In this document: piece after piece, positions 43,840 to 52,721 of the stretch
How the letters are laid out: each line of letters starts with the position of its first letter
Numbering within the stretch: position 1 is the first letter of the stretch
Origin: Planctomycetia bacterium
GTDB lineage: Bacteria > Planctomycetota > Planctomycetia > Pirellulales > UBA1268
Assembly (NCBI GenBank): GCA_021414115.1
Contig: JAIOPD010000097.1
Span: 1 to 64,000 of the forward strand
DNA length: 64,000 nt
Direction of reading: 5' to 3'
The notes under the pieces: model-generated
Told to the model about the DNA's origin: nothing
Database searches by the model: none
What the model saw: the letters and a program-made list of their open reading frames with translations, nothing else
Program-made: the position numbers and the translations under genes

Positions 43840-43999
43840 GAAACCCGGAACCACGGCCGTGTCTTTCGCCACCTTCCCAGATCGGAAGGTCGCCCCGAAC
43901 GCAGCCGCCGGAACCATGAAGAAACCCCCGTGGTCCGAGGATTCCGACGCCGACTATTCTGGACGCCGACCCCATGTCTCGCAAGGAGGCACCGTACTC

Positions 44000-45322
44000 G
44001 TGCCGTCCACACCACGAAATGCCCGCCGTCCCACACCCCCCGGCGGAACCATCGCCGTCGCTCTGCTGACGCTGGCCTGCTGCGGGGGAGTTGCTCTGGC
44101 CGCCGAACGAATGTCGGCAGCCCACGCCACGATCAAGGCGGCCGACGCGGGCCGGCATGTCGGCGTGCTCGCCGACGACGCCTTCGAGGGCCGCGAGGGG
44201 GGCAGCCGGGGTGGCCGGGCCGCGGCGGCGTACATCGTGGAGCAGCTCACGAAGCTCGGCCTCGAGCCCGCCGGCGACGGGGGCAGTTATTTCCAGCCCT
44301 TCGGCGGCATGCGGAACATCCTGGCAATCCTCCGGGGCAGCGACCCGCACCTTGCCGAGGAACTCGTCGTCGTGGGCGCCCATTACGATCACGTGGGCTA
44401 CGGCAACGCCGACAACAGTTATGGCCCCTTCGGCTACGTGCACAACGGCGCCGATGACAACGCCTCGGGCGTGGCCGGCCTCCTCGAGGTGGCCGAGGCG
44501 ATCCAGCACCTGCCGGAACGGCCTCGGCGGTCGATTCTCTTCGCCTTTTGGGACGGCGAAGAGAAGGGTCTGCTCGGTTCCTATCACTTTCTGCGTGTGA
44601 AGCCGGCGGCGCTCGCGCATCTCCGCGTCGCCTTCGCGTTGAATCTCGACATGATCGGGCACCTCCGCGGCGAACGGCTGGAGGTCTACGGCACCCGCAC
44701 CGCTCCCGGCCTGCGGGAAGCGGTGCTCCAGGCCAACAACCGGCCCGGCAACGCGGCCGGACTGGAGCTCACCTTCGTGTGGGACATCGAGGACGATTCC
44801 GACCACTACCCCTTTATCGCCGCGAAGATCCCCACGGTGATGTTCCACACCGGCCTCCACGACCACTACCACCGGCCAAGCGACGACGTCCATCTCGTCA
44901 ACCTCGAAGGCATCGAGCCGGTGGCCCGCCTGACGCTCGGCTTCGTCACCGCGATCGCCGACGACCCGGCGGCGCTGCCGACATTCCGCCCTGAGTCGCG
45001 GACCGAATCCAATGCCACCCGCAACCGTCTCGAAGGATCGATCCCCGACACCGATGGCAGCCCGCGAGGCCGCTGGGGCCTGGGCACGCGACACGATCCG
45101 GGAGAGCCGTCTTCCCCGGTGGTGGTCCGCGTCTGGCGCAACTCACCGGCGGCGCGGGCGGGGCTGTCACCGGGCGACCGCATCCTCACGGTGGACGAGA
45201 TGAGAATCACCGGGCAGGACGACATGCTCGCCCGCCTGCGAAGCGCCGGGCCGCAGTCGAGAGTCGACATCGAGCGCCGGGGGCGGATCATGCGGCTCGA
45301 AATGCAGGAAACCGTCGAGTAA
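44000..45322 (+). CDS. Secreted M28 aminopeptidase-type peptidase with PDZ domain
   Basis: A 440-residue exported zinc peptidase. A signal region is seen at residues 16-36. The M28 metal ligands are readable: His128 (GAHYDH), Asp152 (GADDNASG), Glu187-Glu188 (DGEEKG), Asp in LDMIG and His in HDHYH. A PDZ domain follows at about 355-438 (WRNSPAARAGLSPGDRIL). I chose the GTG at 44000, which has AAGGAGG ten bases upstream. The in-frame ATG at 43859 would start 20 bases from the tRNA and adds a poorly conserved leader. Confidence 0.85.
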   Translation: MPSTPRNARRPTPPGGTIAVALLTLACCGGVALAAERMSAAHATIKAADAGRHVGVLADDAFEGREGGSRGGRAAAAYIVEQLTKLGLEPAGDGGSYFQPFGGMRNILAILRGSDPHLAEELVVVGAHYDHVGYGNADNSYGPFGYVHNGADDNASGVAGLLEVAEAIQHLPERPRRSILFAFWDGEEKGLLGSYHFLRVKPAALAHLRVAFALNLDMIGHLRGERLEVYGTRTAPGLREAVLQANNRPGNAAGLELTFVWDIEDDSDHYPFIAAKIPTVMFHTGLHDHYHRPSDDVHLVNLEGIEPVARLTLGFVTAIADDPAALPTFRPESRTESNATRNRLEGSIPDTDGSPRGRWGLGTRHDPGEPSSPVVVRVWRNSPAARAGLSPGDRILTVDEMRITGQDDMLARLRSAGPQSRVDIERRGRIMRLEMQETVE

Positions 45323-45342
45323 CCGCGGGATCGATCGGGCGC

Positions 45343-45379
45343 AAAAAAAATGGGCCCCATGAGGTGCTCATCGGGGCCC
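45343..45379 (-). terminator. Intrinsic terminator of the acidic-protein gene
   Basis: On the minus strand a near-perfect stem (gggcccc-gatgag / ctcat-ggggccc) is followed by eight T residues (A at 45343-45350). It lies 55 bases after the stop of the acidic protein gene and also stands just after the plus-strand M28 gene, so it separates two convergent units. Confidence 0.8.
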
Positions 45380-45433
45380 GTAACGCCTGGAAGGATCCGG
45401 CCGTAGTCCGAGGCGAACGCGACGGAGACGAGA

Positions 45434-45946
45434 TCAGTCGTCTTCGTCGTCGTCTTCCTCCTCCTCCTCGTCGTCATCCTCCCAATCCTCGTCGTCATCC
45501 TCCCAGTCTTCGTCTTCCTCGTCCTCTTCTTCCTCGTCGTCGTCGGCTTCTTCCTCGTCGTCTTCCTCGTCATCATCCTCGTCTTCGACCTCTTCCCACT
45601 CCTCGTCTTCCTCTTCTTCCTCGTCGTCGTCTTCCTCGTCGTCAAGCTCTTCGTCGTCCTCGTCCTCGTCATCCTCAGCGTCGTCGAACTCTTCGTCGTC
45701 CTCGTCCTCGCTCCGGATCACGGAGTCGGCGGGAAGCGACGTCCATGCATCGGCGACTGCAGCTGCGGCGACCGGATCGCACGATGTCGATCCGACCTCG
45801 AAGAGATCCTCCGCGGCAAGCAACTCGGGCAACTCTTTCCACGAGAACACATCGGCGTCGCGAACGTCTCGATGCTCTCGGCCACTTGCGGCGATCGTCA
45901 CGGCGAAAACCTCCTGGAACGGGTCGGCATCAACACCACGGCTCAT
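45434..45946 (-). CDS. Protein with ~100-residue Asp/Glu tail
   Basis: A 170-residue protein. Residues 1-75 are ordinary, possibly a small fold (FQEVFAVTIAASGREH, then FSWKELPELLAAEDLFEVG). Residues from about 78 to 170 are almost only Asp and Glu, with a few Trp. The tail is encoded by imperfect GAC/GAG/GAA repeats (45434-45716). A dedicated terminator and an ordinary N-terminal half argue that this is a real gene and not chance low complexity. Very acidic tails occur in proteins that mimic DNA or bind basic proteins, cations or ribosomal parts. No family is recognised. Confidence 0.7.
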   Translation of the reverse strand: MSRGVDADPFQEVFAVTIAASGREHRDVRDADVFSWKELPELLAAEDLFEVGSTSCDPVAAAAVADAWTSLPADSVIRSEDEDDEEFDDAEDDEDEDDEELDDEEDDDEEEEEDEEWEEVEDEDDDEEDDEEEADDDEEEEDEEDEDWEDDDEDWEDDDEEEEEDDDEDD

Positions 45947-46081
45947 TTCTCTACCCGATCAAATACCCATCGTCCAATCGGCCGTCGGAAATGCACGGCG
46001 GATCCGACGGGGGCAACCCGGCCGGGGAAAGGCGAGGCAGACAGTGTGTCGCCCACCCCCGGAGCATGCAAGGCGCTGGGT

Positions 46082-46864
46082 TCAGGATTCAGGATGAAAA
46101 TCCGTTCCGCCCCCAACCGTCGCCTCCGGCTCCCCAGAGTCGGCCTCATCCAGCGGCCCCGTGGGCGGGAGATCCTCGATCCTGGCGAGGCCAAAAGCAG
46201 CCAAAAACCGTCTCGTGGTCACGTACACGTTGGGTCTGCCAAGCTCTTCCGCCCGCCCCCCCACGGCCACCAAATCCCGTTCCAGGAGCTGCCGGAGCAT
46301 CTCCTCGCTGCCCACGCCCCGGATCGATTCGATCTCCGCCCGCGTCACGGGCTGCCGATAGGCGACGATCGCGAGCGTTTCCATGGCCGCACCGGAGAGT
46401 CGGCTTCCGGCGGGCTGGTCGAGCAGCCGCCGCACCCACGGACCAAACGGCCCGCGGCTCAGGAGTTGGTAGCCGCCGGCGATCTGCTCGACTCGAAAGG
46501 CCGCGCCCGACCCGTCCTGGAGCCGGCGAAGCTCTTTGACGAGCGACCGGGCCCGAGTGCCGTCTGCGAGCCTGGCCAACTTCGCAATCCGTCGGGTGCT
46601 GAGGGGCTCCCGGGCCAGGAACAGCGCCGCCTCCACCCGGGCGAGTTCCTCCGACCGCTCGTGACGGCCCGGCTCGACGGCCGTTGCCGCGGTGCTCGAC
46701 GCTCGCTCGTCGTCAGCGAGCCGCATGAGCCAGGCCCGCGGCCGCCGCCGTGGGCCCATCCCGGCCGGCCCCCGTCCGTGATCCGAGGCAAGCGGATGGC
46801 CGCCATCTCGGCCGCGAGCGAAGACGGCCGCGAGGCTCCCCGATGGCTTGGTATGGCGGTGCAT
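46082..46864 (-). CDS. scpB: Segregation and condensation protein B
   Basis: A 260-residue protein that contains the ScpB winged-helix pair (about residues 70-225): VEAALFLAREPLSTRRIAKL, GGYQLLSRGPFGPWVRRLL, SGAAMETLAIVAYRQPVTRAEIE and GRPNVYVTTRRFLAAFGL. ScpB works with ScpA and SMC in chromosome condensation. The first 46 residues are Arg/Gly-rich and not part of the family; the ATG at 46726 would give a more usual 214-residue protein. scpA is not in the window. The gene follows a small secreted-protein gene on the same strand. Confidence 0.9.
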   Translation of the reverse strand: MHRHTKPSGSLAAVFARGRDGGHPLASDHGRGPAGMGPRRRPRAWLMRLADDERASSTAATAVEPGRHERSEELARVEAALFLAREPLSTRRIAKLARLADGTRARSLVKELRRLQDGSGAAFRVEQIAGGYQLLSRGPFGPWVRRLLDQPAGSRLSGAAMETLAIVAYRQPVTRAEIESIRGVGSEEMLRQLLERDLVAVGGRAEELGRPNVYVTTRRFLAAFGLARIEDLPPTGPLDEADSGEPEATVGGGTDFHPES

Positions 46865-46899
46865 CTCGGAATACCCGGCGTGATGATCCGGGCCACGCC

Positions 46900-47454
46900 T
46901 TAGAACCGGCGTTCGGCCGCCGCCGGCCCGGCCGGACCGCGCAGGGCCATTCTCTGCTTCCAGGCGGCAACGTCCGACACCAGCGCCCGCGTGGCATCAT
47001 CCGCGCCGGCCCCAGACGCCTGAAACACCCTCATCAACTGGCCGGACGTGTCGAGCGGCACGCGACAGGATGCCACATGCATTCCGCCAAGCCCCTGCAT
47101 CGGGCGGCACTCGAACGCCATGCCCCCCAGTTCCTCGAGCCGACGCTCGAGATCGCGGCGCTGCTGAGCGGCCTGACTGGCCGGCGCCTCCACGACGACC
47201 GCCTCGGCCACGACTGGTGGTGGCGGTTCCGTCGGCGGAATGGCGGCCGTCCCGCCGGACGCCGGCGCGGCGACTGCGACCGAAGGCGTCGGGGAGGCTG
47301 CCAGCGCCTGGGACGGCCCCTGCCACCAGGCCACGCCATGGCCAACTGCCTCACGAACCGCCTTCCGCATGTCCGCCGGAATCCGGTGTGAAAACATCGC
47401 CACCGCAGGCACGAAGAGCATGCAGGCGACGAGCAGCGCGGAACGAAGTTTCAT
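46900..47454 (-). CDS. Hypothetical membrane-anchored or secreted protein
   Basis: A 184-residue protein. A signal or anchor at residues 4-22 (SALLVACMLFVPAVAMF) is followed by a Pro/Ala-rich linker (about 60-90), a short coiled coil (AAQQRRDLERRLEELGG) and a small C-terminal domain with two cysteines (FECRPM, ASCRVPL). I do not recognise it. It lies upstream of scpB on the same strand with a gap of about 35 bases and may share its transcript. Confidence 0.6.
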   Translation of the reverse strand: MKLRSALLVACMLFVPAVAMFSHRIPADMRKAVREAVGHGVAWWQGPSQALAASPTPSVAVAAPASGGTAAIPPTEPPPPVVAEAVVVEAPASQAAQQRRDLERRLEELGGMAFECRPMQGLGGMHVASCRVPLDTSGQLMRVFQASGAGADDATRALVSDVAAWKQRMALRGPAGPAAAERRF

Positions 47455-47875
47455 GCGGTGAACTACCGGAGCGGGCGGAGAAGAGTAGCGGGCGTGTCCC
47501 CCGGCCACAATCGGAAATCGCCCCTGGTTTCCGCACAACGCCGTCCGGCCAGGCTGCCTGGAGCGCATTCGACTTTGGTGAATTGCCGGCTCGGGGGCGG
47601 CAAAAGTCGCCGCTTTGCGGTCCTTCGGATGCTTGCGTTGGCAGGATCGCCGACGCTCGTCGAGCGTTCGCTGCCCCCTCCCGTCGCCTCTCCGTCGGGA
47701 AGCCCCAAGCGCGAGCGCGGGGAATACGTCCTCCACCCCCCCACGCTCCGCCGCACCCTCACGCCAGGTCACCCGGATAACCGTCGCTCGCGCTCCGGGC
47801 TTCCCCAGCAGCGGACACGATCGAGAACCCGCGAGGGGCTGCCCGTGCCCCGAACCTCCCAACGTCGGATGAGGT
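47455..47875. other. Spacer of 421 bases with a dispersed repeat
   Basis: No gene is seen. The right half holds one copy of a dispersed repeat of about 114 bp (47692-47805). The rest shows no hairpin with a T tract or other signal that I can support. Confidence 0.5.
47692..47805 (-). repeat. Dispersed ~115-bp repeat, copy A (inverted)
   Basis: The reverse complement of this stretch matches 53565-53679 almost throughout. Shared blocks are gggaagcccggagcgc, atccgggt, ggag-gtattccccgcgc and gcttggggcttcccgacg. The two ends are themselves imperfect inverted repeats of each other (gggaagccc / gggcttccc), so the unit can fold into a hairpin. Confidence 0.6.
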
Positions 47876-48892
47876 CTAGTTTTCGGCCGCCGCTTCCACG
47901 ACCACCCTGCGTGGCAGCGGTCCGTCGGCAGGCGTGGCCGGATCGTAATGGGCCACGCCCGGCGTGTATTCCACCGTCGTGGCCCGCCGTCCTTCCACCA
48001 CCAACTCCCGGATGAGCCGCGCTGCCAGCATCTTCTCGAGCCGCGGCCGGGCCGCACCGATCCCCACGCGCCCCGGCTCGATCTCGGTCACCTTCGCGAT
48101 GTGGATGCCGAAGGGAGTGATGAACGGCCGCGAGACGTCGCCTTTGGCGATCGTGAACACCGGCTTCGCGAACCCGTCGATCAGTGGTCCGTCACGACCG
48201 ATCCATCCGAGATCACCGCCTCGATGCCGGCTCGGACCCGCGGAATACCGGCGGGCCGCTTCCTCGAATGTCATGCGTCCCTGAAGGATGTCGCGACGAA
48301 TACCGTCGGCCTGTTTCATCCGCCGCTCGAGGCCGTCGTCGCTGACGATGTCAGGCCGCAGCACCACATGGCTCACCCGGAGCCGGGTGCCGTCCACCTC
48401 CCGACGGTTCGTCGCGTAGGCCGCCTCGATCGCCTCGGGCGTCAGTCGCTGCCGCACGTACTTTTCGAGCCCGATCTCGAGCGCCATCTGCTCTCGAAGC
48501 ATCGGCTCATCCCGGCCCGACCGTGCGAGAAAATCCTCGAACGTTGTCGCCTTGCCGACGAACTGGGCCTTGAGTCGGTCCATGCCGGCGGCGATCTCCG
48601 AGTCCGCGATGCCGACGAGTTGCCGGGAGAGTTCGAGCCGCAGGATCGCCTCGTCAACGAGCTGCTCGACCACGGCGGCCTCGACTTGCAGTCGCTGCTC
48701 GCCAACTGCCAAGGCCGCCGGATTGAGGCGACGAATGACGCGGTCGATGGCCGTGCGAGCGATTGAAACGTCCCCCACTCGCACCGCGACGTCTGGATCC
48801 TCCGGCGCGGCCGCATCAACGACGCGGCATGCCGCCGCTGCGGCGAGCAGCGTTACGATGATCAGACAGGGCCGCCGCACCATGGCGGCCAT
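47876..48892 (-). CDS. Parvulin-type peptidyl-prolyl isomerase (SurA/PpiC-like)
   Basis: A 338-residue exported chaperone. A signal peptide lies at residues 8-24 (LIIVTLLAAAAACRVV). An N-terminal SurA_N-like helical domain (about 35-165) comes before the parvulin rotamase domain (about 170-275) with RVSHVVLRPDIV, SRHRGGDLGWIGRDG and FITPFGIHIAKV. It would assist folding of exported proteins. The ATG at 48892 gives the signal peptide; the longer frame to 48976 adds an unconvincing leader. Confidence 0.85.
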   Translation of the reverse strand: MAAMVRRPCLIIVTLLAAAAACRVVDAAAPEDPDVAVRVGDVSIARTAIDRVIRRLNPAALAVGEQRLQVEAAVVEQLVDEAILRLELSRQLVGIADSEIAAGMDRLKAQFVGKATTFEDFLARSGRDEPMLREQMALEIGLEKYVRQRLTPEAIEAAYATNRREVDGTRLRVSHVVLRPDIVSDDGLERRMKQADGIRRDILQGRMTFEEAARRYSAGPSRHRGGDLGWIGRDGPLIDGFAKPVFTIAKGDVSRPFITPFGIHIAKVTEIEPGRVGIGAARPRLEKMLAARLIRELVVEGRRATTVEYTPGVAHYDPATPADGPLPRRVVVEAAAEN

Positions 48893-49109
48893 GATTCCTG
48901 TGCGGTCGGTGGAAAGAGCAACCACGGCGGGCACTCCCGGCAGCAGACGCGAAACCTTGTTTTCACCCCGAGGCATGGTACGCGACCCGCGCGGTCTTCA
49001 GAAGCCGGCCCGGCACAACTGGCGAAACACGGTGGGGCCATCCACAATGCGAGCGTTCGATCCCGGCGGCCTCGCTCCCGCCGGCCCACCAGCCGAAGCC
49101 GACGCTGCC

Positions 49110-50207
49110 ATGTCGAAAATCGCGATCAGCCTGTGCGGTGAAGGCCGGGGGCATGCCACCCGCGTCGGCTCGCTCGTCGACCGGCTCGAAGCCGACCACG
49201 AGATCCTGATCTGGACTTCTGCCGACGCCCTCGACTTCCTCCGGGGCCGGTTCGCCGCCCGGCACCCGAGGGTCAGGATCGAGGAAATCCCCGGGGTCGT
49301 CTTCGAATACAGCGGCGGCAGGCTCGACGTGATGAAGTCGATCGCCGCCGGCCTCGACTACCAGGCCCGTCAACTCGGCCCGCTCGTCGATCGCATGCTG
49401 CGGGAGCTGGAGGCCTTTGGCGCTGACCTCGCGATCACCGACTTCGAGCCCGGTCTGCCGCGGGCGGCTGGCCGCATGGGCATCCCGCTGGTGAGCGTGG
49501 ACCACCAGCACTTCCTGCTCGCCTATGACCTCGATGCCTTGCCGTGGACCCTGCAGTGGAATGCCTGGTTCATGAGCCACGCCGTCTGGATGTATGTCAT
49601 GGAGGCGGCCGATACGGTGGTGTCGGCATTCTTTCGTCCGCCGCTCCGCCGGGGCTGGGAACACGTGGTGCAGGTGGGCCCGCTGCTGCGCCGCGAGGTC
49701 GTCGAGGCGGTGCCCCGCGACGAAGGCTTTCTCCTCAGTTACCTGCGGCGGCACACTCCATTTTCCGCGATCGAAGCGCTGGCCGACTGCGGCAGGCCCG
49801 TGCGGGTCTACGGACTCGGCCACCGCGAGCACGTCGGCAACGTGTCGTTTCACGCCCTCGACGAGCGGCGGTTTATCGAGGATCTCGCCGCCTGTCACGG
49901 ACTGGTGTCGGCCGCCGGCAACCAGCTCATTGGCGAGGCCCTGCACATGGGAAAACCGCTCCTCGCGCTGCCGGAGCGGGCGCACGCGGAGCAGCTCATG
50001 AACAGCCATTTCCTCCGGTCGATGGGCTGCGGCGACTTCCGCATGCTGGAGGAGGTCGATCGCGGGCACGTGCGATCGTTTCTCGATGGTCTCAGCGGAT
50101 ACCGTCCCGCCCTGGCGGCGGTTGCGGGACGGCTGGACGGCACCGACGACGTGCTCCGCGTGATCCGACATCGGCTCGGACAGCGGCAGGCAACCGGTGC
50201 CGGCTGA
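49110..50207 (+). CDS. GT28/MurG-like glycosyltransferase family protein
   Basis: A 365-residue protein that resembles the MJ1255/VC2487 group of MurG-like glycosyltransferases. It starts SKIAISLCGEGRGHATR, the G-x-GH nucleotide-sugar loop, and has a C-terminal donor-site segment GLVSAAGNQLIGEALHMGKP followed by PLLALPERAHAEQ. No membrane segment is seen. The frame is open upstream to 48552, but that part is antisense to the isomerase gene, so the ATG at 49110 is used. Acceptor and donor are unknown. Confidence 0.75.
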   Translation: MSKIAISLCGEGRGHATRVGSLVDRLEADHEILIWTSADALDFLRGRFAARHPRVRIEEIPGVVFEYSGGRLDVMKSIAAGLDYQARQLGPLVDRMLRELEAFGADLAITDFEPGLPRAAGRMGIPLVSVDHQHFLLAYDLDALPWTLQWNAWFMSHAVWMYVMEAADTVVSAFFRPPLRRGWEHVVQVGPLLRREVVEAVPRDEGFLLSYLRRHTPFSAIEALADCGRPVRVYGLGHREHVGNVSFHALDERRFIEDLAACHGLVSAAGNQLIGEALHMGKPLLALPERAHAEQLMNSHFLRSMGCGDFRMLEEVDRGHVRSFLDGLSGYRPALAAVAGRLDGTDDVLRVIRHRLGQRQATGAG

Positions 50208-50209
50208 CC

Positions 50210-50836
50210 TCAGGCGGCGGCGAGCGAGCGGACGATCGCCGGGATGATCGCCCGCATCGCGCGGCCGCGATGACTGATCACCGCCTTGACGACCGGCGAG
50301 AGCTCGCCGAACGTGCGGTGGTATTCGGAAACGATGAACAGCGGGTCGTAGCCGAACCCACCGGCGCCCGTAGGCGACTCGGCGATCACGCCGCCACACA
50401 CGCCCTGGGAAACGGCGACGATCCGGCCGGACGGGTCGGCAAGCGTGGCATGGCAGGCGTAGTGGGCGGCGCGGTCGCGACCGACCATGCCGGTGAGCCG
50501 CTCGAGCAGCAGGGCATTGTTGCGGGCATCGACGGCCTCGCGATCCGCCCCCGGCGCCGGCCCGGAAAACCGCGCTGAGTGGATGCCCGGTGCGCCGCCG
50601 AGCGCGGGCACCACCAGGCCGCTGTCCTCGGCCAACACCCAGTTCCCCAAGGCACGGGCCTGGGCCTGGGCTTTGAGCGCCGCATTTTCAGCGAAGGAGG
50701 CACCCGTCTCCGCGACGTCCACCGCGCCGGCGAGCCCTACCAGCGACACGCAGCTCATGTCGAAAGGCTCGAGCAGTTCGAGGAGCTCGCGAACCTTTCC
50801 CTGGTTCGTCGTGCCCAGGACGAGCGTCGCGGTCAT
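50210..50836 (-). CDS. rdgB: XTP/dITP diphosphatase (RdgB/HAM1)
   Basis: A 208-residue house-cleaning enzyme that hydrolyses non-canonical purine nucleotides such as dITP and XTP. The family features are clear: LVLGTTNQGKVREL at the N-terminus, TGASFAENAALKA, AEDSGLVVPALGGAPGIHSARF near 69-90, GGFGYDPLFIV near 157 and SHRGRAM near 187. It overlaps the upstream gene on the same strand by four bases. Confidence 0.95.
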   Translation of the reverse strand: MTATLVLGTTNQGKVRELLELLEPFDMSCVSLVGLAGAVDVAETGASFAENAALKAQAQARALGNWVLAEDSGLVVPALGGAPGIHSARFSGPAPGADREAVDARNNALLLERLTGMVGRDRAAHYACHATLADPSGRIVAVSQGVCGGVIAESPTGAGGFGYDPLFIVSEYHRTFGELSPVVKAVISHRGRAMRAIIPAIVRSLAAA

Positions 50837-52008
50837 CGTCGCCCCGCCGGCGGCCGCGGCACGTCGATGGGTTTGGGTTGCACGTCGAGCATGATGCCGT
50901 CGAACGACCGCGGCAGGATCTGGCCGCGGGCGAGAGCCGCCTGATCGGGACCGAGCCCCGCGACGATCCGCGCGATCTCCGGGTGCGGGTTCTGGCGGCC
51001 ACCGGGCCCCGGGACGACGAGTTGGTCGATGCTGCCCACGCAGACGATGCTCGAATCGCGGTCGTGAAACTCCCAGGCTGGCCAGCCGTTTTTCCGCAGG
51101 GCCTCGGTGAGCCGGTGTGCCTTGTCGGCGGCCTCCACGAGTCTGCTCTCCTGCTGCACGCCGCGCACGTGAGGATCCTTCCAGCCGTTGCCCTTGAGCA
51201 CCTCGACGAACCGCGTGACGTCCACGAGACCGCCTGACGACGGCTCCTCCTCGACGTTTCCGGCCGCCGTGTTGAAGGTGCCGGCGCCGGTGAAGGTCGC
51301 CACGCGGACGGTGTAGCGGCCCGGGCAGTCGAGCAGACCGTGGGTCACGTCGGCGTTCATCTCCATCACGAAGTCGTCGATCTGCTGCCGCGAGAAATAG
51401 TCGGCCGGCAACAGCGGGTTGGGAATGAGCAGGGCCGCGTGCAGCGGCGGCTTCGCGGCGGCGTTGCCCCCGCGGAGATGGTCGCGATTGGCCTGGAGAA
51501 ACTCGCTCTCCAGACGATTCTTGGCCGAGAGCTCCGACGACTTGGGCCGCAGCGCCTTGACCTTCTGCAGCACCTTCTGGCCGCGGGGATCCTCGAACGA
51601 GGCGAAGTCGCCGACCAGCACCGCGACCTCGATCACCTGCCCCTCATTGGCATATCGCATCCGCTTCGGAGTGCCGTCGGGATTGAGCCCCATGCCGCGC
51701 TGCTCGCCGGTGTAATCAAACGCCTTCTCGTGCGTGTACGACTGCAGCCGGTACGTGCTTCGCAACTCCTGAACGAGCCGGCGGGCGTCGTCACGGGCGC
51801 CCTCGCCGCGGAAGGTGGTCGCCAACACGAGCCACGGGCCGTCTTTTTCGGCGAGCGGATACATGGCCTGCGGATCGACGTCTCCGGAAGAGAACCAACT
51901 TGTCGGCAGCCAGCCCGTCTGAGCCAACGCGGACGGCTGGAAGGCGCCGGCCGTGAGAACCGCGAGGACAACGGCCTGATGGCTGAGGATGACAGCGGGA
52001 CGCATCAC
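50833..52008 (-). CDS. Hypothetical exported protein, possible SPOR-like tail
   Basis: A 391-residue protein with a signal peptide (about residues 12-29, VVLAVLTAGAFQPSALA). Two similar alpha/beta segments (about 60-125 and 270-340) resemble SPOR-like folds: LVLATTFRGEGARDDARRLVQEL and RLVEAADKAHRLTEALRKNGWPAWEF. The middle part (215-265) contains CPGRYTVRVATFTGAG, which also has SPOR-like character. SPOR domains bind denuded peptidoglycan, but this assignment is only by appearance. It is translationally coupled to rdgB. Confidence 0.65.
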   Translation of the reverse strand: MMRPAVILSHQAVVLAVLTAGAFQPSALAQTGWLPTSWFSSGDVDPQAMYPLAEKDGPWLVLATTFRGEGARDDARRLVQELRSTYRLQSYTHEKAFDYTGEQRGMGLNPDGTPKRMRYANEGQVIEVAVLVGDFASFEDPRGQKVLQKVKALRPKSSELSAKNRLESEFLQANRDHLRGGNAAAKPPLHAALLIPNPLLPADYFSRQQIDDFVMEMNADVTHGLLDCPGRYTVRVATFTGAGTFNTAAGNVEEEPSSGGLVDVTRFVEVLKGNGWKDPHVRGVQQESRLVEAADKAHRLTEALRKNGWPAWEFHDRDSSIVCVGSIDQLVVPGPGGRQNPHPEIARIVAGLGPDQAALARGQILPRSFDGIMLDVQPKPIDVPRPPAGRR

Positions 52009-52171
52009 GTGTGAGACTCCTCCTCTTCAGAACATCGCCGGATGGCAGGCCTGGCCTCATCCGGGGCGACGACGGTAGCAGGCGGCCCGATCCGCTGCCA
52101 GACTGGAATGAACCCTGGGAAACCTGGGGTGCCCCGGTGAACGGCGGGCTCTGCCCGCGGCGGAGGAATCG

Positions 52172-52609
52172 ATGACCCGAAGCAGATCGGTGTCGGCGCT
52201 GACGGTTGTCGTCGTCGCCGTCTGGCTGGCCACGGTGTGCGGCCCCCCGGCGGCGTTCCTCGCGTGGCGGCAGCAACGGCTCGTGGTCGTCGGCAGCCCG
52301 GAGGCCCAGGCCGGCTGGGACGCCTTTCGCGCCGACATGCGAAAACAGTCGGGCCGTGACGGGCCCGTGCAACGCAAGGTGCCGAAGAGCGCCGAGCCGC
52401 CCGAACTCGTCTGGCTACGGGACTACGCGCACCTCGCGGTGATCGCGTGGGTGGCGCTCGTTGGGGTGCTCGGCGGCTTCCTCGCGGCCGTCGTGATCGG
52501 CGTCGCGCGGGGAGTGCCGCCGCTGCGTTCAGCGGCCCAGAATCAGCCGCCCGGTCAACGCGACGACGAAAAACAGCACCAACGTGATGCCCAGCACACC
52601 GACGAATGA
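52172..52609 (+). CDS. Small two-helix membrane protein
   Basis: A 145-residue protein with two clear membrane segments (about residues 8-31 and 88-113) and a 55-residue loop between them. The ATG has GCGGAGGAA seven bases upstream. The last 30 residues are Gln/Asp/Arg-rich low complexity and overlap, in antisense, a 28-residue membrane microprotein frame; the true C-terminus may therefore be shorter. No family is recognised. Confidence 0.55.
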   Translation: MTRSRSVSALTVVVVAVWLATVCGPPAAFLAWRQQRLVVVGSPEAQAGWDAFRADMRKQSGRDGPVQRKVPKSAEPPELVWLRDYAHLAVIAWVALVGVLGGFLAAVVIGVARGVPPLRSAAQNQPPGQRDDEKQHQRDAQHTDE

Positions 52610-52615
52610 AGTCAC
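52529..52615 (-). CDS. Possible 28-residue membrane microprotein
   Basis: From a GTG at 52615 the frame codes for a single hydrophobic helix, TSFVGVLGITLVLFFVVAL followed by TGRLILGR, and stops at 52529. The composition is exactly that of a one-pass microprotein and the frame is more protein-like than the opposite strand at this place. The initiation signal is weak. It overlaps the 3' end of the convergent 145-residue gene. Confidence 0.35.
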   Translation of the reverse strand: MTSFVGVLGITLVLFFVVALTGRLILGR

Positions 52616-52721
52616 GGCTGACTCCCGGATCCGGATGGGGGCGGGCGGAATGGGTTCCCGCTCGCTTCAAGGATCGTAGAGGGCGGCGGCTGGCCCGACA
52701 AGACGACCTGCCGCGTCCGCG

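Noticed and set aside
45364..46539. Long plus-strand open frame rich in Pro and Arg
   Set aside because: It is the complement of the Asp/Glu-coding repeat and of scpB. Its composition is an artefact of GAC/GAG codons read in antisense.
46900..48057. 385-codon minus-strand frame
   Set aside because: Only the part from the ATG at 47454 is protein-like. The upstream half crosses the dispersed repeat and the end of the isomerase gene.
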